From an uncultured Burkholderiales bacterium (GTDB taxonomy: Bacteria; Pseudomonadota; Gammaproteobacteria; Burkholderiales; Burkholderiaceae_C), in contig CAJBOO010000067.1 of the NCBI GenBank assembly GCA_903956845.1, positions 1 to 38,978 of the forward strand: 38,978 nucleotides of DNA, given 5' to 3'. Below, one piece after another: positions 18,868 to 27,436 of the stretch. A model generated the notes under the pieces. The model was not told the DNA's origin. It was given only the letters and a program-made list of their open reading frames with translations, and did no database searches. The position numbers were made by a program, and so were the translations under genes. Every line of letters begins with the position of its first letter. The stretch's first letter is position 1.

Positions 18868-19694
18868 AAAACGCTTCATCCCGCATGCCCAGTTTGTTCA
18901 TTCCCCATGGTGGGGGACCGTGTTTTTTCATGGACTGGAACCCCATCGATGCTTGGGACCAGATGGCGGATTTTTTGAGATCAGTCTCCAGCACCTTGCC
19001 ACGCCAACCCAAGGCCATCGTGATGGTGTCTGCCCACTGGCTGGGCCCAAAAGTGATGGTGACCAGCGCAGCCCATCCTGAGTTGATTTACGACTACCAC
19101 GGCTTCCCACCGCACACCTACGAACTCACCTATCCCGCGCCCGGAGCGCCTGCGTTGGCCGACCACATCGTTGCCTTGCTTCAAGCAGCCCACATCGACA
19201 GTGCCACTGACCCCACTCGTGGTTTTGACCACGGCATGTTCATTCCTTTGAAGTTGATGTTTCCACAGGCGGACATTCCGGTGGTGCAGGTGTCATTGCT
19301 GAGTTCACTGGACCCCGCTCAGCATGTGGCCATGGGCCAAGCCTTGGAGTCTTTGCGTGACCAAGACACCTTGATCGTCGGCAGTGGCATGAGTTTTCAC
19401 AACATGCGTGCCTACGGTAATCCCCAATATGGTCCGGTATCAGACGCCTTTGATGCATGGTTGACCGAGGCTGTCCAGGCCAATCCTTCAGTGCGCAACC
19501 AACAGTTGACCCACTGGACTCAAGCCCCGCACGCCAGAGACTGTCATCCACCCCGGGCAGAAGAGCATCTGTTGCCCTTGATGGTGGCAGCGGGTGCGGG
19601 TGGACAGTCACTGGGCCGCAAAGTGTTTTCAGACAGGGTCATGGAAACCACCTTGTCGGCTTTCGCATTTCAGGAAGTTGCGTCGCATGCCTAA
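18864..19694 (+). CDS. DODA-type extradiol dioxygenase family protein (YgiD-like)
   Basis: A 276-residue class III extradiol ring-cleavage dioxygenase-like protein. Candidate metal ligands are His15 (IPHGGGP), His58 (SAHWLGP), His179 (SFHNMR) and His235 (EEHLLPLM), the pattern seen in YgiD/4,5-DOPA dioxygenases. The substrate could be a catecholic compound; this is not determined by sequence. The ATG at 18864 lies inside the glmS stop (ATGA), so it is read with the glmU-glmS operon. An alternative in-frame ATG is at 18885. It is the last gene before a 53-base gap that opens the acyl-CoA catabolic run. Confidence 0.88.
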
Positions 19695-19747
19695 GCCATG
19701 GTGCCTGGGCAGCGCTCAGCTTGGGTGTGGGGCGCCTAGCGGGGACC

Positions 19748-20923
19748 ATGAGCTTGTTTGATTTGCCGCCATTGCCCCACTGCTTCTCGCCCGAGCACGA
19801 ACAGTTTCGCGCCACCCTCAGAGGGTTCGTTGCCTGCGAAATCTCGCCTTTTGTGAACGAATGGGACGAGGCAGAAACCTTTCCCCTGTCTCTTTACCAA
19901 AAGGCCGCTGCCTTGGGCATCACCGGCATCGGCTACGCAGAGGAATGGGGTGGCACACCCACCGATGTGTTTTACAAAATCATCTTGGCTGAGGAATTTG
20001 CACGTTGCGGCAGTGGTGGTGTGCAAGCGTCCCTGAATTCACACACGATTGCCTTGCCCCCGATCGCCGCAGTGGGTTCATACGAACTCAAGCAACGGGT
20101 ATTGCCACCCGTGCTGAGCGGCGACAAGGTGGCGGCATTGGCGATCACTGAGCCCGGTGGTGGCTCGGATGTCGCGTCACTGCAAACCACCGCCGTACTG
20201 GACGGTGACCACTACGTGGTCAACGGCGAAAAAACCTTCATCACCAGTGGCATGCGCGCCCACTTCATCACGACAGCCGTGCGCACCGACCCTGGCAGCA
20301 AAGGCGCCAATGGCATTTCCTTGTTGGTGATAGATGGCGACACCCCAGGCCTGACACGCAGCCCTTTGAAAAAAATGGGTTGGTGGTGTTCCGACACCGC
20401 GCACCTGCACTTTGCAAACTGCCGTGTGCCCGCGAGGTATTTGGTGGGGGAAGAACACCACGGGTTCAAATACATCATGGCGAATTTCAATGCCGAGCGT
20501 TTGAGCATGGCTGCGCTTGCGTATGGCTATGCACAGGTGTGTTTCGAAGAGGCACTCGACTGGGCTCGCCAGCGTCAGACCTTTGGACAAGCACTGTCTG
20601 AGCGGCAAGTGGTGCGCCACAAATTGATGGACATGCACATGCGCATCGTTGCCGCCCGCAGCACGGTGCATGAACTTGCCTACCGCATCGAGCACAGCCT
20701 GGGTGACCCAGCCGCGTTGGTGGCAAGCATCGCCATGGCCAAGGTCTTGGCCACGCAAGCCATGCAGTTTTGTGCCGACCAATCGCTGCAAATTTTGGGT
20801 GGCATGGGGTACATGCGCGGCACACGCAGCGAACGCATCTACCGCGAGGTCAAGGTGATGATGATCGGCGGTGGCTCGGAAGAAATCATGAAAGACCTGG
20901 CCGCCAAGCAGTTGGGCATTTGA
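19748..20923 (+). CDS. Acyl-CoA dehydrogenase, isovaleryl-CoA-type active site
   Basis: A 391-residue acyl-CoA dehydrogenase. The FAD/acyl-binding segment is LAITEPGGGSDVASLQTT (about 131-148) and the C-terminus has QILGGMGYMRG. The loop position that carries catalytic Glu376 in medium-chain enzymes reads MMIGGGSEEIM, that is Gly. A glutamate is found instead at Glu250 in NAERL, the helix-G site used by isovaleryl-CoA dehydrogenase. This suggests a branched or bulky acyl-CoA substrate, but alignment was by eye. The ATG at 19748 gives the standard length; upstream in-frame codons overlap the dioxygenase gene. It opens the putative catabolic operon. Confidence 0.9.
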   Translation: MSLFDLPPLPHCFSPEHEQFRATLRGFVACEISPFVNEWDEAETFPLSLYQKAAALGITGIGYAEEWGGTPTDVFYKIILAEEFARCGSGGVQASLNSHTIALPPIAAVGSYELKQRVLPPVLSGDKVAALAITEPGGGSDVASLQTTAVLDGDHYVVNGEKTFITSGMRAHFITTAVRTDPGSKGANGISLLVIDGDTPGLTRSPLKKMGWWCSDTAHLHFANCRVPARYLVGEEHHGFKYIMANFNAERLSMAALAYGYAQVCFEEALDWARQRQTFGQALSERQVVRHKLMDMHMRIVAARSTVHELAYRIEHSLGDPAALVASIAMAKVLATQAMQFCADQSLQILGGMGYMRGTRSERIYREVKVMMIGGGSEEIMKDLAAKQLGI

Positions 20924-20936
20924 AGCAAGGAAACCC

Positions 20937-21728
20937 ATGCAACGCATTTGCCAAGACCTGCTCGACGAGTACCAAGCCCTGGCGGCTTTGTGCGACACCC
21001 TCACGTCCGCGCAATGGCGGCAACCCACGCATTTCCATGGCTGGAGCGCCTGGGACGAAATCGCCCACCTGTGCTACTTTGATGAAACCGGTTTGCAGTC
21101 GACCACCGATCCCCACGCCTTCAACGAAGCTGCTTTGCCCTTGGCCAAACGTTTGTACGCTGGCGATCAAATCAGTGCCATTGCGCGGGAACGCTATGCC
21201 CATTTGGATGGCCCTGCATTGCTGGCGCATTGGCGAGGCCTGCACACCGCTTTGGTTCAAGCGCTGTCCCATTGCGATCCGAAGGACCGTTTGCCTTGGT
21301 ATGGCCCACCCATGGGAGCTCGCTCGTTTGCGTCGGCACGGTTGATGGAAACTTGGGCACACGGGCAAGACGTGTGGGACTTGGTCAAGCGTGAGCGTCC
21401 CCGCACCTCTCGCTTGAAGCACATCGCACACTTGGGGGTGACCACCTTCAAGTGGACGTTTGTGAATCGCCAGTTACCGGTACCCGATGTGTTGCCCTGC
21501 GTCACACTCATTGCACCCGATGGTGAAAGCTGGGTTTGGAACGAAACTTCGAACACCCATGTGGTGCAGGGAAGTGCCCATGACTTTTGTTTACTCGTCA
21601 CGCAACGCAGGCACTTGCATGACACCGGCTTGCAATACCAAGGTGAGGGTGTGCGCGAATGGCTGTTGATGGCGCAGTGTTTCGCGGGTCCGCCCGCGGA
21701 TGGCCCCATGGCAGGCATCAGGGTGTGA
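20937..21728 (+). CDS. TIGR03084 family DinB-like metal-binding protein
   Basis: A 263-residue protein matching the TIGR03084 group, related to mycothiol-dependent maleylpyruvate isomerase-like (DinB fold) proteins. Candidate metal ligands are His44 (EIAHLCYFDE), Glu138 and His142 (METWAHGQDVWD). Burkholderiales do not make mycothiol, so another thiol or a non-enzymatic role must be considered. The family often sits beside acyl-CoA dehydrogenases, as here: it follows the first dehydrogenase by 13 bases with AGGAAA before its ATG. Its stop is overlapped by the GTG start of the DUF2156 gene (GTGA). The function is unknown. Confidence 0.85.
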   Translation: MQRICQDLLDEYQALAALCDTLTSAQWRQPTHFHGWSAWDEIAHLCYFDETGLQSTTDPHAFNEAALPLAKRLYAGDQISAIARERYAHLDGPALLAHWRGLHTALVQALSHCDPKDRLPWYGPPMGARSFASARLMETWAHGQDVWDLVKRERPRTSRLKHIAHLGVTTFKWTFVNRQLPVPDVLPCVTLIAPDGESWVWNETSNTHVVQGSAHDFCLLVTQRRHLHDTGLQYQGEGVREWLLMAQCFAGPPADGPMAGIRV

Positions 21729-22627
21729 CAGTGGGTGAACCGCTGTCCTGGCACCACCAGGCCGAGATCACACAGGCCTTGGCGGGTTTCAAGCGTGGTG
21801 AGGGGCCACACACCTTGTCGGATCTCAGCTTCGCCAATGTGTATCTGTTTCGCCAAGCGCACCAATACCGCTACCTGGGTGGTGCATGGCCTTGTCTGCA
21901 AGGCGTGGCCTACGACGGCCAGCGAACGGTGCTGCCGCTGTTTGATGTGGCCCAGGCACCGCGCCCAGTGTTGCAAGCCCTTCAAGGCGAGGCAGGGGCG
22001 GTTTTTTTTCCGGTAGCCGAATCGCAGTTGAGGGGCCTATCGGCTGCGCAATGCCAATGGCATGCCTCGCGTGACGACGCTGACTATGTCTACCCAGCCG
22101 ACCAATTCAGGCAATACGCTGGCAGTGGGCTGCACAGCAAGCGCAATTTGGTGAGGCAATTGCTTGATGCCGGCGAGGTTCGTGCGACACCCTACAGCGT
22201 GGACCTGGCCACTGAGGCACAACGGGTGTTGCACGATTGGATGCGCGTCAAAGGCAAGCCTGCGGGTGATGCAGATGAACTCCCTTGTTTGGAGGCCTTG
22301 CAACACGCCGACCGATTGGGTTTGCAGGGGTATCTCTACCATGTGCAAAACCAGGTGGCGGGCTTTGTGTTGGCTGAAAGCCTGGCACCCGGTGTCTGGG
22401 TGATGCGTTTTGCCAAAGGCATGGACCATTTCAAGGGCATTTACCAATACATGTTCCAGCATGTGTGTTTGGCCACACCCACGTTGCAATGGCTCAATTT
22501 CGAGCAGGACCTGGGTTTGCCCAACCTGCGCCAAACCAAGTTGTCTTACCAACCCGCCTTGCTGCTGCCCAAATACAGGCTGCGGCTTAGCCACTTGGCG
22601 CAAGACAGCATGTCGCAGCCGGCGTAG
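21725..22627 (+). CDS. DUF2156 domain protein (MprF-like GNAT fold)
   Basis: A roughly 300-residue protein with the DUF2156 pattern: an N-terminal segment HTLSDLSFANVYLFR and a C-terminal half with FAKGMDHFKGIYQYMFQ and LNFEQDLGLPNLRQTKLSY. DUF2156 is related to the phosphatidylglycerol lysyltransferase domain of MprF and to tandem GNAT folds, so an acyl or aminoacyl transfer reaction is possible. There are no membrane helices, unlike MprF. GTG 21725 overlaps the previous stop as GTGA and is chosen for translational coupling; GTG 21731 is an alternative. Its place inside an acyl-CoA operon is unusual and unexplained. Confidence 0.82.
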   Translation: MTVGEPLSWHHQAEITQALAGFKRGEGPHTLSDLSFANVYLFRQAHQYRYLGGAWPCLQGVAYDGQRTVLPLFDVAQAPRPVLQALQGEAGAVFFPVAESQLRGLSAAQCQWHASRDDADYVYPADQFRQYAGSGLHSKRNLVRQLLDAGEVRATPYSVDLATEAQRVLHDWMRVKGKPAGDADELPCLEALQHADRLGLQGYLYHVQNQVAGFVLAESLAPGVWVMRFAKGMDHFKGIYQYMFQHVCLATPTLQWLNFEQDLGLPNLRQTKLSYQPALLLPKYRLRLSHLAQDSMSQPA

Positions 22628-22653
22628 CCTGCTGCTTTGCACATCTGCACACC

Positions 22654-24270
22654 ATGGCCCAACTCGAATCCCTCCTTTCTGTCAGCAGTGACACTTTCCA
22701 AGCCAACCGCCAAGGCATGTTGGCCTTGCTCGAGCAGGTGCGAGCCTTCGAGCAGCGCACCGTTGAAAAGTCCACTGCATCCAAGCCCCGGTTTGACAAA
22801 CGCCAACAGTTGTTGCCTCGCGAGCGTCTGTCCTTGTTGCTTGACCCAGGCACGCCATTCCTCGAGTTGTCTACCCTGGCGGGCTTGGGCCTGGACCACA
22901 AAGACCTGGCCAAGAGCGTGCCAGGGGGCGGCGTGATCGCCGGCATCGGCGTGGTCAGCGGTGTGCGTTGCATGGTCAATGTCTCGGACTCAGGCATCGA
23001 TGCGGGCGCTTTGCAACCCATGGGTTTGGACAAGCAACTGCGCATCCAAGACATCGCCTTGGAAAACAAATTGCCTTATGTGCAATTGGTGGAAAGTGCA
23101 GGCGCCAACCTGATGACCTACCGGGTGGAAGACTTTGTGCGCGGTGGCAGTTTGTTTCGCAACATCGCGCGTTTGTCGGGCGCGGGTCTGCCAGTGGTCA
23201 CGGTCACGCATGGCTCGTCCACCGCGGGGGGTGCTTACCAAACCGGTTTGTCAGACTACATCATCATGGTGCGAGACCGTTCACGCGCATTTTTGGCGGG
23301 CCCACCCTTGTTAAAGGCAGCCACTGGCGAAGTCGCTACCGAAGAGGAGCTGGGCGGCGCGGTGATGCACACCAGCATTTCAGGTTTGGGAGACTACCTG
23401 GCCGAGGACGACCGCGATGCCATTCGCTTGGCTCGCGAGGTCATGGCGCACATCGAATGGGACCGCATCACACAAGACCCCAGCCGCCCCTTCAAAGCGC
23501 CGCGCTTTGACGCGGAAGAACTGCTGGGCATCATGCCCATGGACCACAAGCGACCCGTGGACATGAAAGAGGTGATTGCCCGCCTTGCCGACGACTCGGC
23601 ATTTTTGGAATTTGGGGCCAACTACGGCAGCGCCACGGTGTGCGGCCACATCACGCTCGAGGGTTGGCCGCTGGGCATCGTCACCAACAACGGGCCGATC
23701 GACATGGCCGGCGCGAACAAGGCCACGCATTTCATCCAAGCCTGTTGCCAAAGCCGCACACCCATCCTTTACCTGAACAACACCACCGGCTTCATGGTGG
23801 GCAAGGCCTATGAGGAAGGCGGCATCATCAAGCACGGCTCGAAGATGATCCAAGCCGTCACCCATGCCACCGTGCCGCAAATCACCCTGTACTGTGGCGC
23901 GTCGTTTGGCGCGGGCAACTACGGCATGTGCGGTCGCGGCTTTCATCCACGCTTTTGCTTCAGTTGGCCCAACGCCAAAACCGCTGTCATGGGCGGTGAG
24001 CAAGCCGCCAAAACCATGGCCATCGTCACGGAAGCCGCGATGAAACGCAAAGGCGAGGTAGACCAAGCCGCTCTCGATGACTTGCAGCAGCGCATCATCG
24101 AACGCTTTGACAGCCAGATGAGTGTGTTTGTCACCAGCGCCCACGTGCTGGACGACGGCGTCATCGATCCGCGAGACACCCGCAGCGTGTTGGCCGAGGT
24201 GTTGGCAGTCTGCCGACAAGCCGATGCGCGTCAACCCCAACCCATGCAATTCTCAGTCGCCCGCCCATGA
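22654..24270 (+). CDS. Acyl-CoA carboxylase beta subunit (AtuC/LiuB/MCC-beta-like)
   Basis: A 538-residue carboxyltransferase subunit with both crotonase-like lobes. The N-lobe oxyanion region HGSSTAGGAYQTG is near residue 190 and the C-lobe region CGASFGAGNYGMCGRG is near 416-430. Length and N-terminus (RERLSLLLDPGTPFLELS) match the 3-methylcrotonyl-CoA/geranyl-CoA carboxylase family rather than PccB, which is shorter and has a different C-terminus. With the alpha subunit two genes on, it would transfer carboxybiotin CO2 to the gamma carbon of a beta-methyl enoyl-CoA. Whether the substrate is methylcrotonyl-, geranyl- or another acyl-CoA is not resolved. Its stop overlaps the next start (ATGA). 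Confidence 0.92.
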   Translation: MAQLESLLSVSSDTFQANRQGMLALLEQVRAFEQRTVEKSTASKPRFDKRQQLLPRERLSLLLDPGTPFLELSTLAGLGLDHKDLAKSVPGGGVIAGIGVVSGVRCMVNVSDSGIDAGALQPMGLDKQLRIQDIALENKLPYVQLVESAGANLMTYRVEDFVRGGSLFRNIARLSGAGLPVVTVTHGSSTAGGAYQTGLSDYIIMVRDRSRAFLAGPPLLKAATGEVATEEELGGAVMHTSISGLGDYLAEDDRDAIRLAREVMAHIEWDRITQDPSRPFKAPRFDAEELLGIMPMDHKRPVDMKEVIARLADDSAFLEFGANYGSATVCGHITLEGWPLGIVTNNGPIDMAGANKATHFIQACCQSRTPILYLNNTTGFMVGKAYEEGGIIKHGSKMIQAVTHATVPQITLYCGASFGAGNYGMCGRGFHPRFCFSWPNAKTAVMGGEQAAKTMAIVTEAAMKRKGEVDQAALDDLQQRIIERFDSQMSVFVTSAHVLDDGVIDPRDTRSVLAEVLAVCRQADARQPQPMQFSVARP

Positions 24271-25415
24271 AACTCAGCCACGAACACCACGAATTGCAGC
24301 GCTCAGTCAAACGCTGGATAGACGATCACATCAACCCCCATGTGGACGAGTGGGAGGCCGCAGGGCGGTTTCCCGCGCACCAGGTGTTCAAGCAAATGGG
24401 CGACATGGGGTGGCTGGGCTTGTGCAAGCCAGAGGAAAACGGTGGCGCAGGATTGGATTACTCCTTTGGCGCGGTGCTGGCCGAAGCCTTGGGGCACATC
24501 GACTGCGGTGGCGTTCCGATGGCCATCGGCGTGCAAACCGACATGGCCACGCCTGCCTTGGCCGAGCATGGCAGTGCTGCCTTGCGTGCTGAATTCCTGA
24601 CGCCAGCCATTCGTGGTGAGTTGGTGGCTTGCTTGGGAGTGTCCGAGGTCGGTGGGGGCTCGGACGTGGCCTCGATCAAAACCACGGCAAGAAAAGACGG
24701 GGATGACTACGTGATCAATGGCGGCAAGATGTGGACCACCAATGGCACACAGGCCGACTTTTGCTGTTTGCTGGCCAACACCTCCGAGGGTGCGCCACAC
24801 CGCAACAAGTCACTGATCATCGTGCCGATGAACAGCCCTGGCGTCACGGCTTCCAAGCCCTTGAAAAAAATGGGCATGCATTCCTCCGACACGGCCCAAC
24901 TGTATTTCGACAACGTGCGGGTGCCCCAGCGACACCGCATCGGAGAAGAGGGCATGGGTTTCATCTACCAAATGGAGCAGTTCCAGATCGAGCGTTTGTG
25001 GGGTGCGATGAACAACGTCGGCATGGCGCAACGTGCGATCGACACCACCATTGCCTATACCCGCGAACGCCAGGTGTTTGGCCGATCGATCTTGGACAAC
25101 CAAAGCGTGCACTTCAGATTGGCCGAGTTCCAAGCCGAGCTCGAATGCCTGAGAGCCGTGTGTTGGCAAGCCATCGAACACATCACCGACGGTGTCGACG
25201 CCACCTACTTGGCCACGGTGGCCAAGCTCAAGGCCGGTCGACTCATGCGCACCATTGCCGATGGTTGTTTGCAGTTCTGGGGTGGCATGGGCTATGTCGA
25301 TGAAAGCCCCATTTCTCGCATTTACCGCGATGGCCGTTTGACTTCGATTGGTGGTGGCGCTGACGAAGTGATGTTGCAAATCTTGTGTAAAAGCATGGGA
25401 ATCTTGCCGCGATGA
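24267..25415 (+). CDS. Acyl-CoA dehydrogenase, AtuD/IVD-like
   Basis: A 382-residue acyl-CoA dehydrogenase between the two carboxylase genes, the position of citronellyl-CoA dehydrogenase (AtuD) in atu clusters. It has the FAD segment GVSEVGGGSDVASIKTT and a C-terminus with FWGGMGYVDESPISRIYRDGR. The catalytic-loop position is Gly (IGGGADEVM), while Glu242 in QIERL matches the isovaleryl-CoA dehydrogenase helix-G base. It should create the 2,3-double bond of a beta-methyl acyl-CoA, feeding the carboxylase. Start and stop both overlap neighbours as ATGA, indicating strong translational coupling. Confidence 0.9.
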   Translation: MKLSHEHHELQRSVKRWIDDHINPHVDEWEAAGRFPAHQVFKQMGDMGWLGLCKPEENGGAGLDYSFGAVLAEALGHIDCGGVPMAIGVQTDMATPALAEHGSAALRAEFLTPAIRGELVACLGVSEVGGGSDVASIKTTARKDGDDYVINGGKMWTTNGTQADFCCLLANTSEGAPHRNKSLIIVPMNSPGVTASKPLKKMGMHSSDTAQLYFDNVRVPQRHRIGEEGMGFIYQMEQFQIERLWGAMNNVGMAQRAIDTTIAYTRERQVFGRSILDNQSVHFRLAEFQAELECLRAVCWQAIEHITDGVDATYLATVAKLKAGRLMRTIADGCLQFWGGMGYVDESPISRIYRDGRLTSIGGGADEVMLQILCKSMGILPR

Positions 25416-27436
25416 CCGCCACGCCCTTCAGCAAAGTCCTGGTTGCCAATCGAGGCGAAATCGCTTTGCGGGTGATGCGCACAGCCAAAGCCATGGGTTA
25501 CCAAACCGTCGCGGTCTATTCACGCGTCGATGCAAACGCCCGCCATGTGGCCCAAGCCGATCAAGCTGTGTGCATTGGTGAGGCATTGCCGTCTCAGTCG
25601 TACTTGAACATGCCCGCCATCATCTCTGCTGCGCGCTTGAGCGGCGCGGACGCGGTGCACCCTGGCTATGGTTTTTTGGCTGAGAACGCTGACTTCGCAC
25701 AAGCCTGCGCAGACGCTGGCCTGGTGTTCATCGGTCCCTCGGCCCAAGCCATTCGCAGCATGGGTGACAAGGCAGGCGCCAAGCGCTTGATGCTTGCAGC
25801 AGGCGTGCCATGCATCCCTGGATACCAAGGCGTGGACCAAAGCCCCACCCGTTTGGCCCAAGAAGCCCAGGCCATGGGCTACCCCGTGATGATCAAAGCC
25901 ACCGCAGGTGGGGGTGGGCGTGGCATGCGCTTGGTCGACAGCGCAGAGACCTTTGCAGACCTGCTGCAAAGCGCGCAATCGGAAGCCTTGAACGCGTTTG
26001 GTGATGCGACTGTCATCTTGGAGAAAGCGCTGGTGCAAGCGCGGCACATTGAAATCCAAATCATGGCCGATCGGTATGGCCATGTTGTTCATCTGGGCGA
26101 GCGTGATTGCTCGGTGCAACGTCGACACCAAAAACTGATTGAAGAAGCGCCTTCGCCTGCGGTGGATGCCGAGTTGCGTCAACGCATGGGCGAGACCGCC
26201 GTCGCGGCAGCCAAGGCCATCGGCTACGAGGGCGCAGGCACCCTGGAATTTTTGCTTGATGCCCAAGGCCAGCATTTCTTCATGGAGATGAACACCCGCT
26301 TGCAAGTCGAGCATCCCGTGACCGAGGCGATCACAGGTTTGGACTTGGTAGCGATGCAGTTGCGCATCGCTGCGGGTGAGACGCTGGGACTGCAGCAACA
26401 CGATGTGCAGTTCAAAGGTCATGCGATCGAGGTGCGCTTGTGCGCCGAAGACGCCTTGCAACAGTTCATGCCGCAAAGCGGCCAGATGTGGCGCTGGGAG
26501 ATGCCCGAGTGCTTACGGGTGGAACACGCTTTGCACAGTGGTGCAGAGATCACGCCTTTTTACGACTCGATGATCGCCAAGCTGATCAGCGTGGGGCAAG
26601 ACCGCGAGGATGCACGACGACAACTTCAGGTGGGCCTGCAAGATGCAGTGGCTTTGGGTGTCACGACCAACCAGGCTTTGTTGGCGCAGTGTTTGGCGCA
26701 TCCGGTGTTCGTGGCTGGTCAGGCCACCACGGATTTCGTTGCCACGCACGAAGCAGCGTTGACGCATTCAGACCCTGCATCCCTTCAACAGCTGTTGGCG
26801 TTGGCGTCAGCGGTGTTGCTCGCCCATGCCCCAGGGGCGGCACCCGTGCCCAGTCCTCGACGGGTCTTGAACCGCTTGCCCCATGTGTTGCAACTCTCGC
26901 TCGGTGGCGTCACCCAATCGGTCACCGTGCTGCAAAGTGCTGCGCATGTGTACCAAGTGCACGCAGCGCAAGGCGGGCCTTGCCAAATTGAACTGCATGA
27001 CTTGCACTCGCAGTCACCAAGCACTGACCGCGATACCCAAGGCGTTCAACAGGGGCGAGTCCGTTTCAGCTGCAACCAGCTGATGCAACACGCATCATTT
27101 GTGCAACAAGGGGCGAAGTTGTGGCTGCATTGGCAAGGGCAAAGTTGGGCGGTGCATGACCGGACCCGTGCGGCCTCAGCCAAGCCAGACGAGGGCAGCG
27201 GGGATGGCAAGTTGCGAGCGGCCATGAATGGTCGGGTGGTGGCTGTCGCTGTCGCAGTGGGTGAGCGCGTGTTGCGTGGCCAAACATTGTTGACCTTGGA
27301 AGCCATGAAGATGGAGCATGTTCACACCGCCACAGCCAACGGGGTGGTCACATCACTCCACGTGACCGTTGGCGACCAAGTCGCTGCCAGCCGAGTGTTG
27401 GCAGAGATTGAACAGGACATACAGGAGAAGACATGA
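25412..27436 (+). CDS. Acyl-CoA carboxylase alpha subunit (biotin carboxylase + BCCP; AtuF/LiuD-like)
   Basis: A 674-residue biotin-dependent carboxylase subunit. It has a biotin carboxylase N-domain (FSKVLVANRGEIALRV at the start), an ATP-grasp domain with the glycine-rich loop KATAGGGGRGMR near 162-173, and FMEMNTRLQVEHPVTE near 291-306. A BT linker domain (about 450-600) and a C-terminal biotinyl domain follow, with the biotin-accepting Lys633 in EAMKMEH. The layout and length fit 3-methylcrotonyl-CoA or geranyl-CoA carboxylase alpha. It overlaps the preceding dehydrogenase and the following crotonase gene by ATGA. Together with the beta subunit it forms the carbon-fixing step of the pathway. 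Confidence 0.93.
   Translation: MTATPFSKVLVANRGEIALRVMRTAKAMGYQTVAVYSRVDANARHVAQADQAVCIGEALPSQSYLNMPAIISAARLSGADAVHPGYGFLAENADFAQACADAGLVFIGPSAQAIRSMGDKAGAKRLMLAAGVPCIPGYQGVDQSPTRLAQEAQAMGYPVMIKATAGGGGRGMRLVDSAETFADLLQSAQSEALNAFGDATVILEKALVQARHIEIQIMADRYGHVVHLGERDCSVQRRHQKLIEEAPSPAVDAELRQRMGETAVAAAKAIGYEGAGTLEFLLDAQGQHFFMEMNTRLQVEHPVTEAITGLDLVAMQLRIAAGETLGLQQHDVQFKGHAIEVRLCAEDALQQFMPQSGQMWRWEMPECLRVEHALHSGAEITPFYDSMIAKLISVGQDREDARRQLQVGLQDAVALGVTTNQALLAQCLAHPVFVAGQATTDFVATHEAALTHSDPASLQQLLALASAVLLAHAPGAAPVPSPRRVLNRLPHVLQLSLGGVTQSVTVLQSAAHVYQVHAAQGGPCQIELHDLHSQSPSTDRDTQGVQQGRVRFSCNQLMQHASFVQQGAKLWLHWQGQSWAVHDRTRAASAKPDEGSGDGKLRAAMNGRVVAVAVAVGERVLRGQTLLTLEAMKMEHVHTATANGVVTSLHVTVGDQVAASRVLAEIEQDIQEKT

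Noticed and set aside
25520-26476. Long minus-strand open frame (318 codons) opposite the carboxylase alpha gene
   Set aside because: It is antisense to a clear biotin carboxylase domain and shows no family features; long antisense frames are common in GC-rich coding DNA. The same applies to the antisense frames at 20177-21028 and 23380-24249.
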